Positions 16,408 through 24,641 of a stretch of 24,641 bases of DNA are shown here, piece by piece. The position numbers and the translations under genes were made by a program. The number at the start of each line of letters is the position of its first letter. Within the stretch, counting starts at the first letter, position 1. The stretch is from Ferruginibacter sp. (lineage in GTDB: Bacteria; Bacteroidota; Bacteroidia; Chitinophagales; Chitinophagaceae): the NCBI GenBank assembly GCA_018057635.1, contig JAGPDJ010000001.1:1-24641 (forward strand). Reading direction: 5' to 3'. Under the pieces are notes generated by a model. The model saw only the letters and a program-made list of their open reading frames with translations. It did no database searches and had not been told where the DNA came from.

Positions 16408-17670
16408 TTATAATTTAATACGTAAGATTGTTTTAAGTTTATCCCAATTTATTCTACATAAAACCGGGGTTAGGATTAAAGGCAGGTAAAGACTCCGGTA
16501 CCTGACAATGGAGCCGGTATTAGGCACTATATAGCCTGTAAAAAGAATCATGGTAAAGGCAACGAACAATCCCCATAGCACAAAATAATTTTCAGTAAAG
16601 GAATTTCTCCTGTATAAAATGATCATAAGAATAAACAGTAATTCATATATGAGTAGTTCAACAGCAAGTGGAATAAGGAAACGGGTTGGCGTATCCCAGA
16701 TATAGGGACGTAAAAGGCCATGATCAATTGCGAGCGGAGCGTTTGTTGCAAAACTTGCCAGGCTGGGTTGGAGCCTGATTGTTTTTAATTGTGAACTGGC
16801 ATCAGGAAGATCAAGGAAATCCTGTTGTCTTTGTGTAATTATTTTTAATGGTTCATAAGATGGTTTGATCACCTGCATTATAATGAGTAAAGCCAGGCCA
16901 GTAAAATAAACGGATGAAAACACGATCAGGGAATTCCATTTTTTCCGGCTGCTGATGATAAACCCGATCGTTGCCGGGACCATTGCAATTGCAAGGAAAT
17001 TTCTCATGAAAAGCAATACAAAAAACGACAAACATGCAAATAAAAAATATTTTGTGGTCAATTTATTTTTCAGGGAGAAATACAATACATAACTGAATAA
17101 TCCCAGCATGCTGAACACGACCAGGTCTTTGTGTATGCCGGATGAAAAATAAAGGGTTGATGGCAACAGGAAGCAGCCAATGATCACTGGCCAATACTGT
17201 TTTTTAAAAACATCGGCAAACACACGGTAAAATGCAATATGCCCAAAGAATCCTAAAAAATTAAATATCATACTATTGATATAATAATTTCCCCTGCTGA
17301 ATATATTACAACAGGCCAGGAATTTGCCAATCATTGTGTTTTTAAGGTCGTTCCAGTATGTGCCAACAGAATGAAAGAATCCGTCATAGCCGTTTTGATA
17401 GTGCGATATAAATAAATCTTTAAAGAAATACCCGGGATCATTTATAAGCAGTTGGTATTCATTCCAGCCTGCTGTATTTAAGTTCCAGTAATCATTTCCC
17501 TGGGGATAGAACTTTTGCGACATCCAGCCAACCAGCAGCCCTGCGAATACTTTTAATAAGAATAATAAAGTAATTGTTTTAGTTCCCAGTCCTGCATTTT
17601 TAATAAATGGGATACGGTTTATTAAAAAACAACCTGTAGCTAGGAAAAAAGTAAATAAGATGTAATACAA
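16408..17670 (-). CDS. Polytopic membrane protein, possibly surface-polysaccharide related
   Basis: A 420-residue integral membrane protein with roughly ten hydrophobic helices along its whole length. The start is a TTG at 17670, as there is no in-frame ATG near the N-terminus and the first helix begins at once (YYILFTFFLATGCFLI). A larger loop at about 60-115 is rich in Tyr, Trp and Asn, and another lies at about 265-325. The layout and a central LPSTLYFSSGIHKDLVVF segment, which has an acidic/basic HKD between helices, resemble O-antigen polymerase or EpsG-like glycan proteins. No decisive motif is seen and the function is unknown. It stands alone, divergent from purL. Confidence 0.7.
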   Translation of the reverse strand: MYYILFTFFLATGCFLINRIPFIKNAGLGTKTITLLFLLKVFAGLLVGWMSQKFYPQGNDYWNLNTAGWNEYQLLINDPGYFFKDLFISHYQNGYDGFFHSVGTYWNDLKNTMIGKFLACCNIFSRGNYYINSMIFNFLGFFGHIAFYRVFADVFKKQYWPVIIGCFLLPSTLYFSSGIHKDLVVFSMLGLFSYVLYFSLKNKLTTKYFLFACLSFFVLLFMRNFLAIAMVPATIGFIISSRKKWNSLIVFSSVYFTGLALLIIMQVIKPSYEPLKIITQRQQDFLDLPDASSQLKTIRLQPSLASFATNAPLAIDHGLLRPYIWDTPTRFLIPLAVELLIYELLFILMIILYRRNSFTENYFVLWGLFVAFTMILFTGYIVPNTGSIVRYRSLYLPLILTPVLCRINWDKLKTILRIKL

Positions 17671-17689
17671 CCTTACTGAATTTTGATGT

Positions 17690-17718
17690 GGGAAGTTAGT
17701 TAAAATAATTACTTGTCA
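17690..17718 (-). promoter_or_regulatory. Candidate promoter of the membrane protein gene
   Basis: On the minus strand TTG (within TTGACA) is followed after 18 bases by TAACTTCC, which differs from TAnnTTTG at two positions. The spacing is good but the -7 match is weak. Confidence 0.25.
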
Positions 17719-17744
17719 ATTCCCTGATAAAGATTTGCAGTTAG

Positions 17745-17752
17745 TAACTTCG
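17745..17752 (+). promoter_or_regulatory. Weak candidate -7 box of purL
   Basis: TAACTTCG is one mismatch from TAnnTTTG and lies about 30 bases before the purL ATG at 17783. No clear -33 element is found at the usual spacing. Confidence 0.3.
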
Positions 17753-17782
17753 TGTTTTCTAATCATTCTCCGGTTAACAATT

Positions 17783-20023
17783 ATGGAAATTACATCTCAA
17801 ACAGCAGCCCAGTTAAGGATCACAGCAGAAGAATTTGAATTGATAAAGGAAAAACTGGGGAGGGTTCCTAATTTCACTGAATTATGTGCATTCAGCGGCA
17901 TGTGGAGTGAACATTGCAGTTACAAGAATTCCATCAAATGGCTAAAAACGCTGCCAAGGGATGGTAAAAAGATGCTGGTAAAAGCCGGAGATGAAAATGC
18001 GGGCCTGATGGACATCGGCGATGGATATGGTGTAGTATTTAAAATTGAATCTCATAACCATCCATCTGCCATAGAGCCTTTCCAGGGTGCTGCAACCGGT
18101 GTAGGTGGAATAAACAGGGATATTTTTACAATGGGCGCCCGGCCAATCGCTTCACTCAATTCACTCCGCTTTGGAAATATCAATGATGCAAAAACGCAGC
18201 ATTTACTCGCTGGCGTTGTTCATGGAATTGGCCACTATGGGAATTGTTTTGGAGTGCCTACTGTAGGAGGTGAGATATATTTTGAAAACTGCTATCATAC
18301 CAATCCGTTAGTTAATGCAATGAGTGTAGGTATTGTGAAGAGCGGTGAAACTGTTTCAGCCACTGCTGAAGGAACGGGTAACCCGGTTTTTTTTGTGGGC
18401 AGTGCAACAGGAAAAGATGGTATAGGAGGCGCTTCATTTGCCAGTGCTGAGATAACTGCAGATAGTGCCGAAGACCTTCCGGCTGTGCAGGTTGGCGATC
18501 CGTTCCAGGAAAAAAAATTACTGGAAGCTTGCCTGGAAGTGATCCAGACCGGCGCCGTAGTTGGAATGCAGGATATGGGGGCAGCCGGAATTATATGCTC
18601 AACTGCAGAAATGAGTGCAAAAGGAAATGCAGGCATGAAAATAGACCTTACAAAAGTGCCAACCAGGCAGCAGGGCATGAAAGCATGGGAATTACTCTTG
18701 AGTGAAAGCCAGGAAAGGATGTTGCTGGTTGTACAAAAGGGTAAAGAAGATTTGGTATTAAAAGTATTTGAGAAATGGGATCTTCCATGCAGTCATATTG
18801 GCGATGTAACCGATGATGGCCAGCTTCGTTTTTATATGGGTGATCAGTTGGAAGCTGTTTTACCGGCAGCAGAACTGGTGCTTGGTGGTGGTGCTCCTCA
18901 GTATGACCGGGAATTCAAAGAACCGGCATACCTGAAAAAAATACATGATTTTGATGCTTCAGCAATTGCAGTTCCTGAAGACCTGAGGGCCATTGCAGAG
19001 CAACTCATCTGCCTTCCAAATATTGCCAGTAAACGATGGGTTTTTGAACAATACGACAGCATGGTGGGTGCAGGTAATACAAATACAAACGGCCCAAGTG
19101 ATGCTGCGGTGGTTATTGCCAAGCCAACACACAAAGCACTGGCTTTAACAACCGATTGTAACAGCCGGTATGTTTATGCAGACCCATACAAAGGAACAAT
19201 GATTGCAGTTGCAGAAGCGGCACGAAATATTGTTTGCAGTGGCGGGTTACCCATTGGGGTTACCAATTGCCTCAATTTTGGCAACCCGTACGACCCTGAA
19301 GTATATTACCAGTTTGTACAGGCAATCAAAGGAATGGGCGAAGCTTGCAGAAAATTTGACACACCCGTTACCGGTGGTAATGTTAGTTTTTATAACCAGT
19401 CTCCCGACGGGCCTGTATATCCAACACCAACGATTGGTATGGTTGGACTGCTGAATCACATGGATGAGAAAATGACCATGGATTTTAAGCAGGCGAACGA
19501 CCTGATCTTTCTGATAGGAGAAAGCAAGAATGATATTAACTCTTCAGAATACATTCACAAGATTGTTGGAGTAGAATATTCTCCTGCCCCTTATTTTGAT
19601 CTTGATGAAGAATACAATGTGCAGCAGGTGGTACATAACCTCATCAGGAACAAACTGGTTGTATCGGCACATGATGTAAGTGAAGGTGGTTTATTTGTTA
19701 CACTTGCCGAAAGTGGATTTAACAGGGAACTTGGTTTTTCAGTAATTGAAAAATCGCTGGGTATAAGGAAAGATGCCTATTGGTTTGGTGAAGCGCAGGG
19801 CAGGGTAGTTGTTTCCGTGAATGAAAAAAATAAGCTTGCTTTTAATGAATTTATGCAAACAAACAATGTTCATTGTGTTGAACTTGGAATTGTAACAGCC
19901 AATGACATTATAATAGATAACGAGAACTGGGGAAGGATCTGCCAGTGGAAAGAAAAATATGATGATGCTATCACGGTATTGCTTAGGGGAAATGAAGCTG
20001 AATCAGCTTTAACTGCCATTTAA
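17783..20023 (+). CDS. purL: Phosphoribosylformylglycinamidine synthase, large (PurL) subunit
   Basis: A 746-residue cytoplasmic enzyme of purine synthesis that converts FGAR to FGAM with ATP and ammonia supplied by PurQ. This is the small PurL type that works with separate PurS and PurQ; no glutaminase domain is fused. The frame extends to 17735, but the ATG at 17783 (MEITSQTAAQLRIT) fits the family N-terminus. GMWSEHCSYKNS holds the conserved His44, and ESHNHPSAIEPFQGAATGVGG (about 89-109) is the ATP/Mg-binding core. GDPFQEKKLLEACLEV and GMQDMGAAGI follow, then a second half with TGGNVSFYNQS. rfaD begins 9 bp after its stop, so the two are probably cotranscribed. Confidence 0.96.
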   Translation: MEITSQTAAQLRITAEEFELIKEKLGRVPNFTELCAFSGMWSEHCSYKNSIKWLKTLPRDGKKMLVKAGDENAGLMDIGDGYGVVFKIESHNHPSAIEPFQGAATGVGGINRDIFTMGARPIASLNSLRFGNINDAKTQHLLAGVVHGIGHYGNCFGVPTVGGEIYFENCYHTNPLVNAMSVGIVKSGETVSATAEGTGNPVFFVGSATGKDGIGGASFASAEITADSAEDLPAVQVGDPFQEKKLLEACLEVIQTGAVVGMQDMGAAGIICSTAEMSAKGNAGMKIDLTKVPTRQQGMKAWELLLSESQERMLLVVQKGKEDLVLKVFEKWDLPCSHIGDVTDDGQLRFYMGDQLEAVLPAAELVLGGGAPQYDREFKEPAYLKKIHDFDASAIAVPEDLRAIAEQLICLPNIASKRWVFEQYDSMVGAGNTNTNGPSDAAVVIAKPTHKALALTTDCNSRYVYADPYKGTMIAVAEAARNIVCSGGLPIGVTNCLNFGNPYDPEVYYQFVQAIKGMGEACRKFDTPVTGGNVSFYNQSPDGPVYPTPTIGMVGLLNHMDEKMTMDFKQANDLIFLIGESKNDINSSEYIHKIVGVEYSPAPYFDLDEEYNVQQVVHNLIRNKLVVSAHDVSEGGLFVTLAESGFNRELGFSVIEKSLGIRKDAYWFGEAQGRVVVSVNEKNKLAFNEFMQTNNVHCVELGIVTANDIIIDNENWGRICQWKEKYDDAITVLLRGNEAESALTAI

Positions 20024-20032
20024 TAAAACAAT

Positions 20033-21016
20033 ATGAATAAGAATTCAAATATTATAATAACCGGTGCTGCCGGATTTATAGGAAGTTGCCTCGTTGGGTT
20101 CCTTAATGAAAAAGGATTTGAGAACCTGATCCTTGTTGATGAATTTGAAAATGAAGAAAAAGAATTGAATCTGCTGCATAAAAAGTATACAGTAAGGGTT
20201 GAAAGAGAGAATTTTTTTGAATGGGTAAGTAAAGAGAAGCCGGTTGTTAACTTTGTATTTCACCTGGGTGCAAGAACAGATACAACTGAATTCAACTATG
20301 CTATACACCAGCACCTCAATGTAGAGTATTCACAAAAAATGTGGAATTATTGTACCATCAATGGTATTCCTTTGGTGTATGCATCTTCTGCCGCTACATA
20401 TGGCGATGGAAAACTTGGATACAATGATAATCATGAGGTGATTGATTCATTGAAGCCTCTTAATCCATATGGTGTTTCAAAAAATGAATTTGATAAATGG
20501 GTATTGCACCAGGCAGATCATCCTCCCTTTTGGGCAGGGTTGAAATTTTTTAATGTGTACGGACCAAATGAATACCATAAAAAAAGAATGGCGAGTGTGA
20601 TCTTTCATTCTTTTAACCAGGTACAACAAGATGGATTTGTGAAGTTATTCAGGTCGCATAAAGTTGGGTTTAAAGATGGGGAACAGTTACGCGATTTCAT
20701 CTATGTAAAGGATATTCTGAGTGTTTGTTACTGGCTGATGGAAACCGCCGGAATACCTTCTGCCATTTATAACCTCGGCACCGGGAAAGCAAGGAGTTTT
20801 ATTGACCTGGTAACGGCAACATTTACAGCAATTGAGAAAAAGCCGGATATCAGGTTTATTGATATGCCGGAGGATATTCGTGAAACCTATCAGTATTTTA
20901 CTGAAGCGAGCATGCAGAAATTAAAAGCGGCTGGTTACAGCAAGGAATTTTATTCACTTGAAGCGGGAGTTCAGGATTACGTGAGGAACTATCTTGCCCC
21001 AAAGACCTTTTTTTAA
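20033..21016 (+). CDS. hldD: ADP-L-glycero-D-manno-heptose 6-epimerase
   Basis: A 327-residue NAD(P)-dependent epimerase of the extended short-chain dehydrogenase family (also named rfaD). It makes the ADP-L-glycero-D-manno-heptose used in lipopolysaccharide inner core. The dinucleotide-binding motif is GAAGFIGS (11-18), the active-site serine region is YASSAATYGDG (116-126), and the catalytic pair is Y146/K150 in NPYGVSK. LKFFNVYGPNEYHKKRMASV and EQLRDFIYVKDI are characteristic of this subfamily. Length is normal. It lies 9 bp downstream of purL. Confidence 0.92.
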   Translation: MNKNSNIIITGAAGFIGSCLVGFLNEKGFENLILVDEFENEEKELNLLHKKYTVRVERENFFEWVSKEKPVVNFVFHLGARTDTTEFNYAIHQHLNVEYSQKMWNYCTINGIPLVYASSAATYGDGKLGYNDNHEVIDSLKPLNPYGVSKNEFDKWVLHQADHPPFWAGLKFFNVYGPNEYHKKRMASVIFHSFNQVQQDGFVKLFRSHKVGFKDGEQLRDFIYVKDILSVCYWLMETAGIPSAIYNLGTGKARSFIDLVTATFTAIEKKPDIRFIDMPEDIRETYQYFTEASMQKLKAAGYSKEFYSLEAGVQDYVRNYLAPKTFF

Positions 21017-21118
21017 AAATGCTTGTATTTATTCAGGATTTTGGAAATGAGGCATTATTCATTCTTATATTGACTTAAGCATAAAAGAAGCATCAATCAA
21101 CATTAGCATTAAAATAAA

Positions 21119-21913
21119 ATGAGTAAAAGAATAGCCATTATTGGCGGAGGAAATCTTGGTTCAGCCATTGCTGAAGGTTTATTGAAAAGTAAATTCTGTA
21201 AGGCTTCCGATATCATCATCACTAAAAGAAATACAGCTACTTTAAAAAACCTGGAAGCAAAGGGTGTAAAAATAAGCATCGATAATGCAGATGCCGTAAA
21301 TCGGTCGGAAATAGTGATATTGGCTGTAAAACCATACCAGGTAAGCGAAGTGCTCAATGGTTTTAAAGCTGCACTTCATACAAAGCACATACTCGTTTCC
21401 GTTGTAACCGGTGTGTTGATGAAAGACCTGGCTATTACTATTGAAAAAAAGCTTCCCATATTCCGTGCTATGCCAAATACAGCTATTGCTATACAACAAA
21501 GTATGACCTGTATTAGCTATCAGAATGCAGCTGATGTTCAGGTTAATTTCATTCAGAAGCTTTTTGCAGGATTGGGGAAAGTTGCAATAATAAATGAAGG
21601 TTTGATGGATGCAGCCACCGTATTAGGTGCTTGCGGAACAGCTTATGCCATGCGGTATATCCGGGCAAATATACAAGGCGGCATTGAAATAGGGTTTGAT
21701 GCTGCTACAGCGAGCCTGATAGCAGCGCAGACTGTAAAAGGCGCTGCTGAGCTCTTATTGGAAAAAGGTACACATCCCGAACAGGAGATCGACAAAGTAA
21801 CCACACCCAAAGGATGTACCATTGCCGGTTTAAATGAAATGGAACACCAGGGCTTCAGTTCTTCATTAATTAAAGGGATAGCAACGAGTTATCAAAAAAT
21901 TATTAAGGGTTAA
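21119..21913 (+). CDS. proC: Pyrroline-5-carboxylate reductase
   Basis: A 264-residue cytoplasmic enzyme that reduces 1-pyrroline-5-carboxylate to proline. The NADPH-binding Rossmann motif is IIGGGNLGSAIAEGLL (7-22). VILAVKPYQV, FRAMPNTAIAIQQSMTCI and the C-terminal signature region follow. That region runs through LGACGTAYAMRYI, a helix with AAQTVKGAAELLLE, and TPKGCTIAGLNEME, which normally reads TPGGTT. The length is normal. It lies 102 bp downstream of hldD with no strong terminator between them. Confidence 0.94.
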   Translation: MSKRIAIIGGGNLGSAIAEGLLKSKFCKASDIIITKRNTATLKNLEAKGVKISIDNADAVNRSEIVILAVKPYQVSEVLNGFKAALHTKHILVSVVTGVLMKDLAITIEKKLPIFRAMPNTAIAIQQSMTCISYQNAADVQVNFIQKLFAGLGKVAIINEGLMDAATVLGACGTAYAMRYIRANIQGGIEIGFDAATASLIAAQTVKGAAELLLEKGTHPEQEIDKVTTPKGCTIAGLNEMEHQGFSSSLIKGIATSYQKIIKG

Positions 21914-22252
21914 TAAAATATTTTTCTAAATATTCAGTATAAATTATTTAATTATTAAACAATATTTTACTATTTAAACTGTCAGCCGGTTCTTTTTTTT
22001 AAAAATATCCTAAGTAATTTCTTCCTCCCAAATATTCCTTTTATCTTTACACGACCTCACGGATTTTTCTATTATCCAATTTCCGCCGGTCATAGTGATT
22101 CTATTGTGATTTTTCTTGTTTAACGATATTTTGAAAACTAGCTATACGTCTTAATGGTCCTGCATTTGCCGGATTTTATTGAATGCATTTTTTTGCATTT
22201 ACACGAATAGTAGTGAATTTAAATATTGGTACAAATTTTATAATTCTGTAAA
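21914..22252. other. Intergenic region before pyrG
   Basis: These 339 AT-rich bases hold no open frame or RNA gene that I can support. TATCTTTA at 22042-22049 is one mismatch from the -7 consensus and would give pyrG a leader of about 200 bases. The 9-mer TTTACACGA occurs at 22046-22054 and again at 22198-22206. AATGCA (22182-22187) and TGCATT (22194-22199) form a weak 6-bp stem around six T residues. The G-rich start-site reiteration used for pyrG control in Gram-positive bacteria is not seen. Confidence 0.35.
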
Positions 22253-23902
22253 ATGGCAAAGTATATTTTTGTTACCGGCGGTGTAACTTCTTCATTAGGT
22301 AAAGGTATCATAGCAGCATCTCTTGCAAAACTGCTGCAAAGCAGGGGCCTGAAAGTGACGATCCAGAAATTTGACCCTTATATTAATGTTGATCCGGGAA
22401 CATTAAATCCATATGAGCATGGTGAATGTTATGTAACCGATGATGGAGCTGAAACTGATCTCGATCTTGGCCATTATGAGCGGTTTTTAAATATCCCTAC
22501 TTCCCAGGCTAACAATGTAACCACCGGTAGGATATACCAGACTGTTATCAATAAAGAAAGAGAAGGAGAATACCTGGGCAAAACAGTACAGGTTGTTCCG
22601 CATATTACAGATGAGATCAAAAGAAGGATGATGTTGTTGGGAGAATCAGGCAAATTTGATATTGTGATTACAGAACTTGGAGGCACGGTTGGTGATATTG
22701 AGAGTCTTCCGTTTGTGGAAGCAGTTAGACAGATGCAATGGGAAATGCCCGAAGAAGATTGTATGGTTGTACACCTTACACTGATACCTTACCTGAAAGC
22801 TGCAAAAGAACTTAAAACAAAACCTACACAGCATAGTGTACGGCTGTTAAGCCAGGAAGGCGTTCGTCCGAATGTAATTGTCTGCCGCACAGAACACCCG
22901 CTAACAGATGAGATTAAACGAAAAATAGCATTGTTCTGTAATGTGAAACCCAATGCTGTAATAGAAGCGATGGATGCCAGTACTATTTATGAAGTGCCGT
23001 TGAAGATGCTAGAAGAAGGGTTGGATGTGATTGTGTTAAAAAAACTACATATCAATGGTTATGCAGCTCCGGAACTTGGAAAGTGGAGAGAATTCCTTGA
23101 AAAATTAAAATATCCCAAAAGCAAAGTTACTATTGGGTTGATTGGGAAATACATCGAATTACAGGATGCTTATAAATCAATCCTGGAAGCATTTGTACAT
23201 GCCGGAGCCATAAACCATTGTAAAGTACAGATTGTTAATGTGCACAGTGAATTTATTACTCCTGAGAATGTATCAGAAAAGCTGAAAGACCTGGATGGAT
23301 TGTTAGTTGCACCGGGCTTTGGTTCCAGGGGTGTTGAAGGAAAGATCACATCCGTAAAATACGCCAGGGAAAACCAATTACCTTTTTTTGGAATTTGCCT
23401 GGGAATGCAAATGTCAGTGATAGAATATGCAAGGAATGTAATGGGATGGCGGGATGCAAACTCAACAGAAATGGATACAAAGTCGCCTTTCCCGGTTATA
23501 GCATTAATGGAAGAACAGAAAAAGATCAAGAAAAAGGGCGGAACCATGCGATTGGGCGCATATCCATGCCAGTTACAGGAAGGGTCGCTTGCCCACAGGA
23601 TATATGGAACAACCATGATCAGTGAGCGTCACCGTCACCGCTGGGAGTTCAATAATAATTATATGAATGATTTCATGAATGCAGGCCTTATTCCCAGTGG
23701 TAAAAATCCGGAGAGCGGCCTGGTGGAAATTGTTGAATTAAAGAACCATCCATTTTTTATTGGGGTACAATATCATCCGGAGTTAAAAAGCACTGTTGAA
23801 AATCCACACCCGATTTTTGTGAGTTTTGTTCAGGCAGCAAAATATTATGCCGAGTTAAAAGCAGGTGCAAGAACCGGTAAAATGGAAAAAGAAACTGCAT
23901 GA
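22253..23902 (+). CDS. pyrG: CTP synthase
   Basis: A 549-residue cytoplasmic enzyme that aminates UTP to CTP using glutamine and ATP. The N-terminal synthetase domain begins with [17 protein letters not shown] (the ATP site, residues 3-19) and includes the UTP/CTP-binding region with [18 protein letters not shown] and [14 protein letters not shown]. The C-terminal class I glutaminase domain has its nucleophile Cys382 in FGICLGMQM and the partners His508 and Glu510 in [17 protein letters not shown] is the family-typical loop. The length is normal. It is preceded by a long gap and followed directly by a repeat region whose first copy begins at its stop codon. Confidence 0.97.
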   Translation: MAKYIFVTGGVTSSLGKGIIAASLAKLLQSRGLKVTIQKFDPYINVDPGTLNPYEHGECYVTDDGAETDLDLGHYERFLNIPTSQANNVTTGRIYQTVINKEREGEYLGKTVQVVPHITDEIKRRMMLLGESGKFDIVITELGGTVGDIESLPFVEAVRQMQWEMPEEDCMVVHLTLIPYLKAAKELKTKPTQHSVRLLSQEGVRPNVIVCRTEHPLTDEIKRKIALFCNVKPNAVIEAMDASTIYEVPLKMLEEGLDVIVLKKLHINGYAAPELGKWREFLEKLKYPKSKVTIGLIGKYIELQDAYKSILEAFVHAGAINHCKVQIVNVHSEFITPENVSEKLKDLDGLLVAPGFGSRGVEGKITSVKYARENQLPFFGICLGMQMSVIEYARNVMGWRDANSTEMDTKSPFPVIALMEEQKKIKKKGGTMRLGAYPCQLQEGSLAHRIYGTTMISERHRHRWEFNNNYMNDFMNAGLIPSGKNPESGLVEIVELKNHPFFIGVQYHPELKSTVENPHPIFVSFVQAAKYYAELKAGARTGKMEKETA

Positions 23903-23947
23903 TTTTTTTTGCCGGGGAGGCGGGAAGGCGTTTTTTACTATTAGATT
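23900..23947 (+). repeat. Degenerate GC-rich repeat, direct copy 1
   Basis: It begins with the pyrG stop TGA, then T8, a GC-rich core made of two 8-base units (CGGGGAGG, CGGGAAGG), then a T-run and ACTATTAGATT. It matches the copy at 24005-24050 at 38 of 46 aligned positions. Confidence 0.75.
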
Positions 23948-24004
23948 GTTTGAAAACTTATCATTTTTCCAGTTAATACCGGTTTAGGAAATTTCTTAGT
24001 TAGA

Positions 24005-24050
24005 TGATTTTTTTTACAAGGAAGCCGGGAAAACGTTTTACTATTAAATT
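24005..24050 (+). repeat. Degenerate GC-rich repeat, direct copy 2
   Basis: It shows the same order as copy 1: TGA-T8, a core with AAGGAAGC and CGGGAAAA, then TTTTACTATTAAATT. It starts 105 bases after copy 1. Confidence 0.75.
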
Positions 24051-24056
24051 AATTGA

Positions 24057-24079
24057 CGTCTTTCCGACTTTCCGGCAAA
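24057..24079 (-). repeat. Degenerate GC-rich repeat core, inverted copy
   Basis: The reverse complement reads TTTGCCGGAAAGTCGGAAAG followed by ACG. It matches the copy 1 core at 18 of 23 positions and again contains a doubled 8-base unit (CGGAAAGT, CGGAAAGA). With either direct copy it can form a long imperfect stem that might terminate pyrG transcription. Confidence 0.65.
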
Positions 24080-24123
24080 TTTCTCTTCATTCCGGCAGAT
24101 ACCAATTTTTATAAGATTCCCGT

Positions 24124-24131
24124 TAACTTTG
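24124..24131 (+). promoter_or_regulatory. -7 box placed directly before the methyltransferase start
   Basis: TAACTTTG is a perfect TAnnTTTG match ending only four bases before the ATG at 24136. Transcription from it would begin at or within the start codon. No TTG is present at the usual -33 spacing. Confidence 0.5.
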
Positions 24132-24135
24132 CGCC

Positions 24136-24641
24136 ATGCAGAAATTGAGCATGGAACAACTGAACCGCAAAACAGTTGCTGAGTTTAAAAGGTCCACCAA
24201 AACACCTGTTATTGCAGTTATTGAAAATGTAAGGAGCGCTTATAATGTAGGCAGCCTTTTCAGAACGGCTGATGCTTTTTTACTGGAAGCTATTTACATA
24301 ACCGGTTATACAGCCAAACCTCCTCATAAAGAAATAAAAAAGACAGCTCTTGGGGCAGAAGATACCGTTGATTGGAAATATTTTTCCAATGCAGCTGAAG
24401 CCATTGCGCTTCTCAAAGAATCAGGGTATACAGTATATGCTGTTGAACAGGTTCAGAACAGTTTTTCACTGGAAAAAGTAAACTTTCAATCAACTGAAAA
24501 AATTGCCGTGATATTTGGAAATGAAGTGACAGGAGTTGAACAGGAAACAATTTTACAATGTGACGGATGTATAGAAATTCCACAGCTTGGCATGAAACAC
24601 TCTTTAAATATAGCTACAGCAGCGGGTGTGGTTTTGTGGGA
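24136..24641 (+). CDS. TrmH/SpoU-family RNA 2'-O-methyltransferase, cut by right edge
   Basis: 168 codons are visible with no stop before the window ends, so the gene is partial, probably missing only its last few codons. It is a SPOUT-fold methyltransferase with all three family motifs: motif 1 ENVRSAYNVGSLFRTAD (30-46, with Asn31 and Arg43), motif 2 VIFGNEVTGV (125-134) and motif 3 IPQLGMKHSLNIATAAGV (148-165, with Ser156 and Asn158). These form the trefoil-knot S-adenosylmethionine site. There is no N-terminal RNA-binding extension, as in the short TrmH/TrmL-like members. The target (tRNA or rRNA) cannot be told. A second in-frame ATG lies at 24151. Confidence 0.9.
   Translation, partial: MQKLSMEQLNRKTVAEFKRSTKTPVIAVIENVRSAYNVGSLFRTADAFLLEAIYITGYTAKPPHKEIKKTALGAEDTVDWKYFSNAAEAIALLKESGYTVYAVEQVQNSFSLEKVNFQSTEKIAVIFGNEVTGVEQETILQCDGCIEIPQLGMKHSLNIATAAGVVLW

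Noticed and set aside
17735..17782. Sixteen-codon N-terminal extension of PurL
   Set aside because: It is absent from the family N-terminus and overlaps the likely promoter; the ATG at 17783 fits homologues.
22182..22199. AATGCA/TGCATT hairpin around a T-run before pyrG
   Set aside because: The stem is only six weak base pairs with the T residues in the loop, so it is not a credible terminator or riboswitch.
1..24641. tRNA, rRNA, CRISPR array, insertion sequence or prophage
   Set aside because: No cloverleaf-like block, regular spaced repeats, transposase or integrase coding sequence, or phage gene was found on reading both strands by eye.

Overview
The window looks like chromosomal DNA of a Bacteroidota bacterium, most likely a member of the Chitinophagaceae or a close relative. 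The evidence is AT-rich intergenic DNA, few Shine-Dalgarno sequences, several -7 boxes of the Bacteroidota type TAnnTTTG, a type III glutamine synthetase, a short-type PurL and lineage-typical protein sequences. The family-level placement is inferred from sequence character, not from a database search. Nearly all of the window is housekeeping or ordinary accessory DNA. I see no phage, insertion sequence, CRISPR array, tRNA or rRNA.

Left part (1-5100). A minus-strand cluster reads from right to left: Xre-type antitoxin, RES-domain toxin, folK (folate synthesis), a deoxynucleoside kinase, and an MFS exporter that runs off the left edge. The first three genes overlap, so the toxin-antitoxin pair forms the head of an operon that continues into folate and nucleotide genes. 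Two 14-bp direct repeats lie 21 bp apart and flank a TAnnTTTG box just before the antitoxin; they look like its operator. Divergent from this cluster are an ABC-2 permease and an SRPBCC protein on the plus strand.

Middle part (5100-16300). anmK (peptidoglycan recycling) and queG (queuosine synthesis) overlap on the minus strand, preceded by a secreted or outer-membrane protein of unknown function. On the plus strand lie clpB, a DsbA-like protein that has lost one of its two active-site cysteines, and a YdeI/OmdA-like protein. On the minus strand lie a secreted transglutaminase-fold protein without its catalytic cysteine, a small secreted protein with LTxxQ-like motifs, and glnN, which ends in an unusually long perfect inverted repeat.

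Right part (16400-24641). A polytopic membrane protein (minus strand) diverges from a plus-strand series: purL, the heptose epimerase rfaD/hldD, proC, pyrG, and the start of a TrmH/SpoU-family RNA methyltransferase cut by the right edge. The gap after pyrG holds a three-copy degenerate GC-rich repeat, with two direct copies and one inverted copy.

Most notable observations: the Xre/RES operator architecture and its fusion to folK; two enzyme folds lacking a catalytic cysteine; the repeat family after pyrG; and a possibly leaderless methyltransferase gene. No clearly new multi-gene system is evident.
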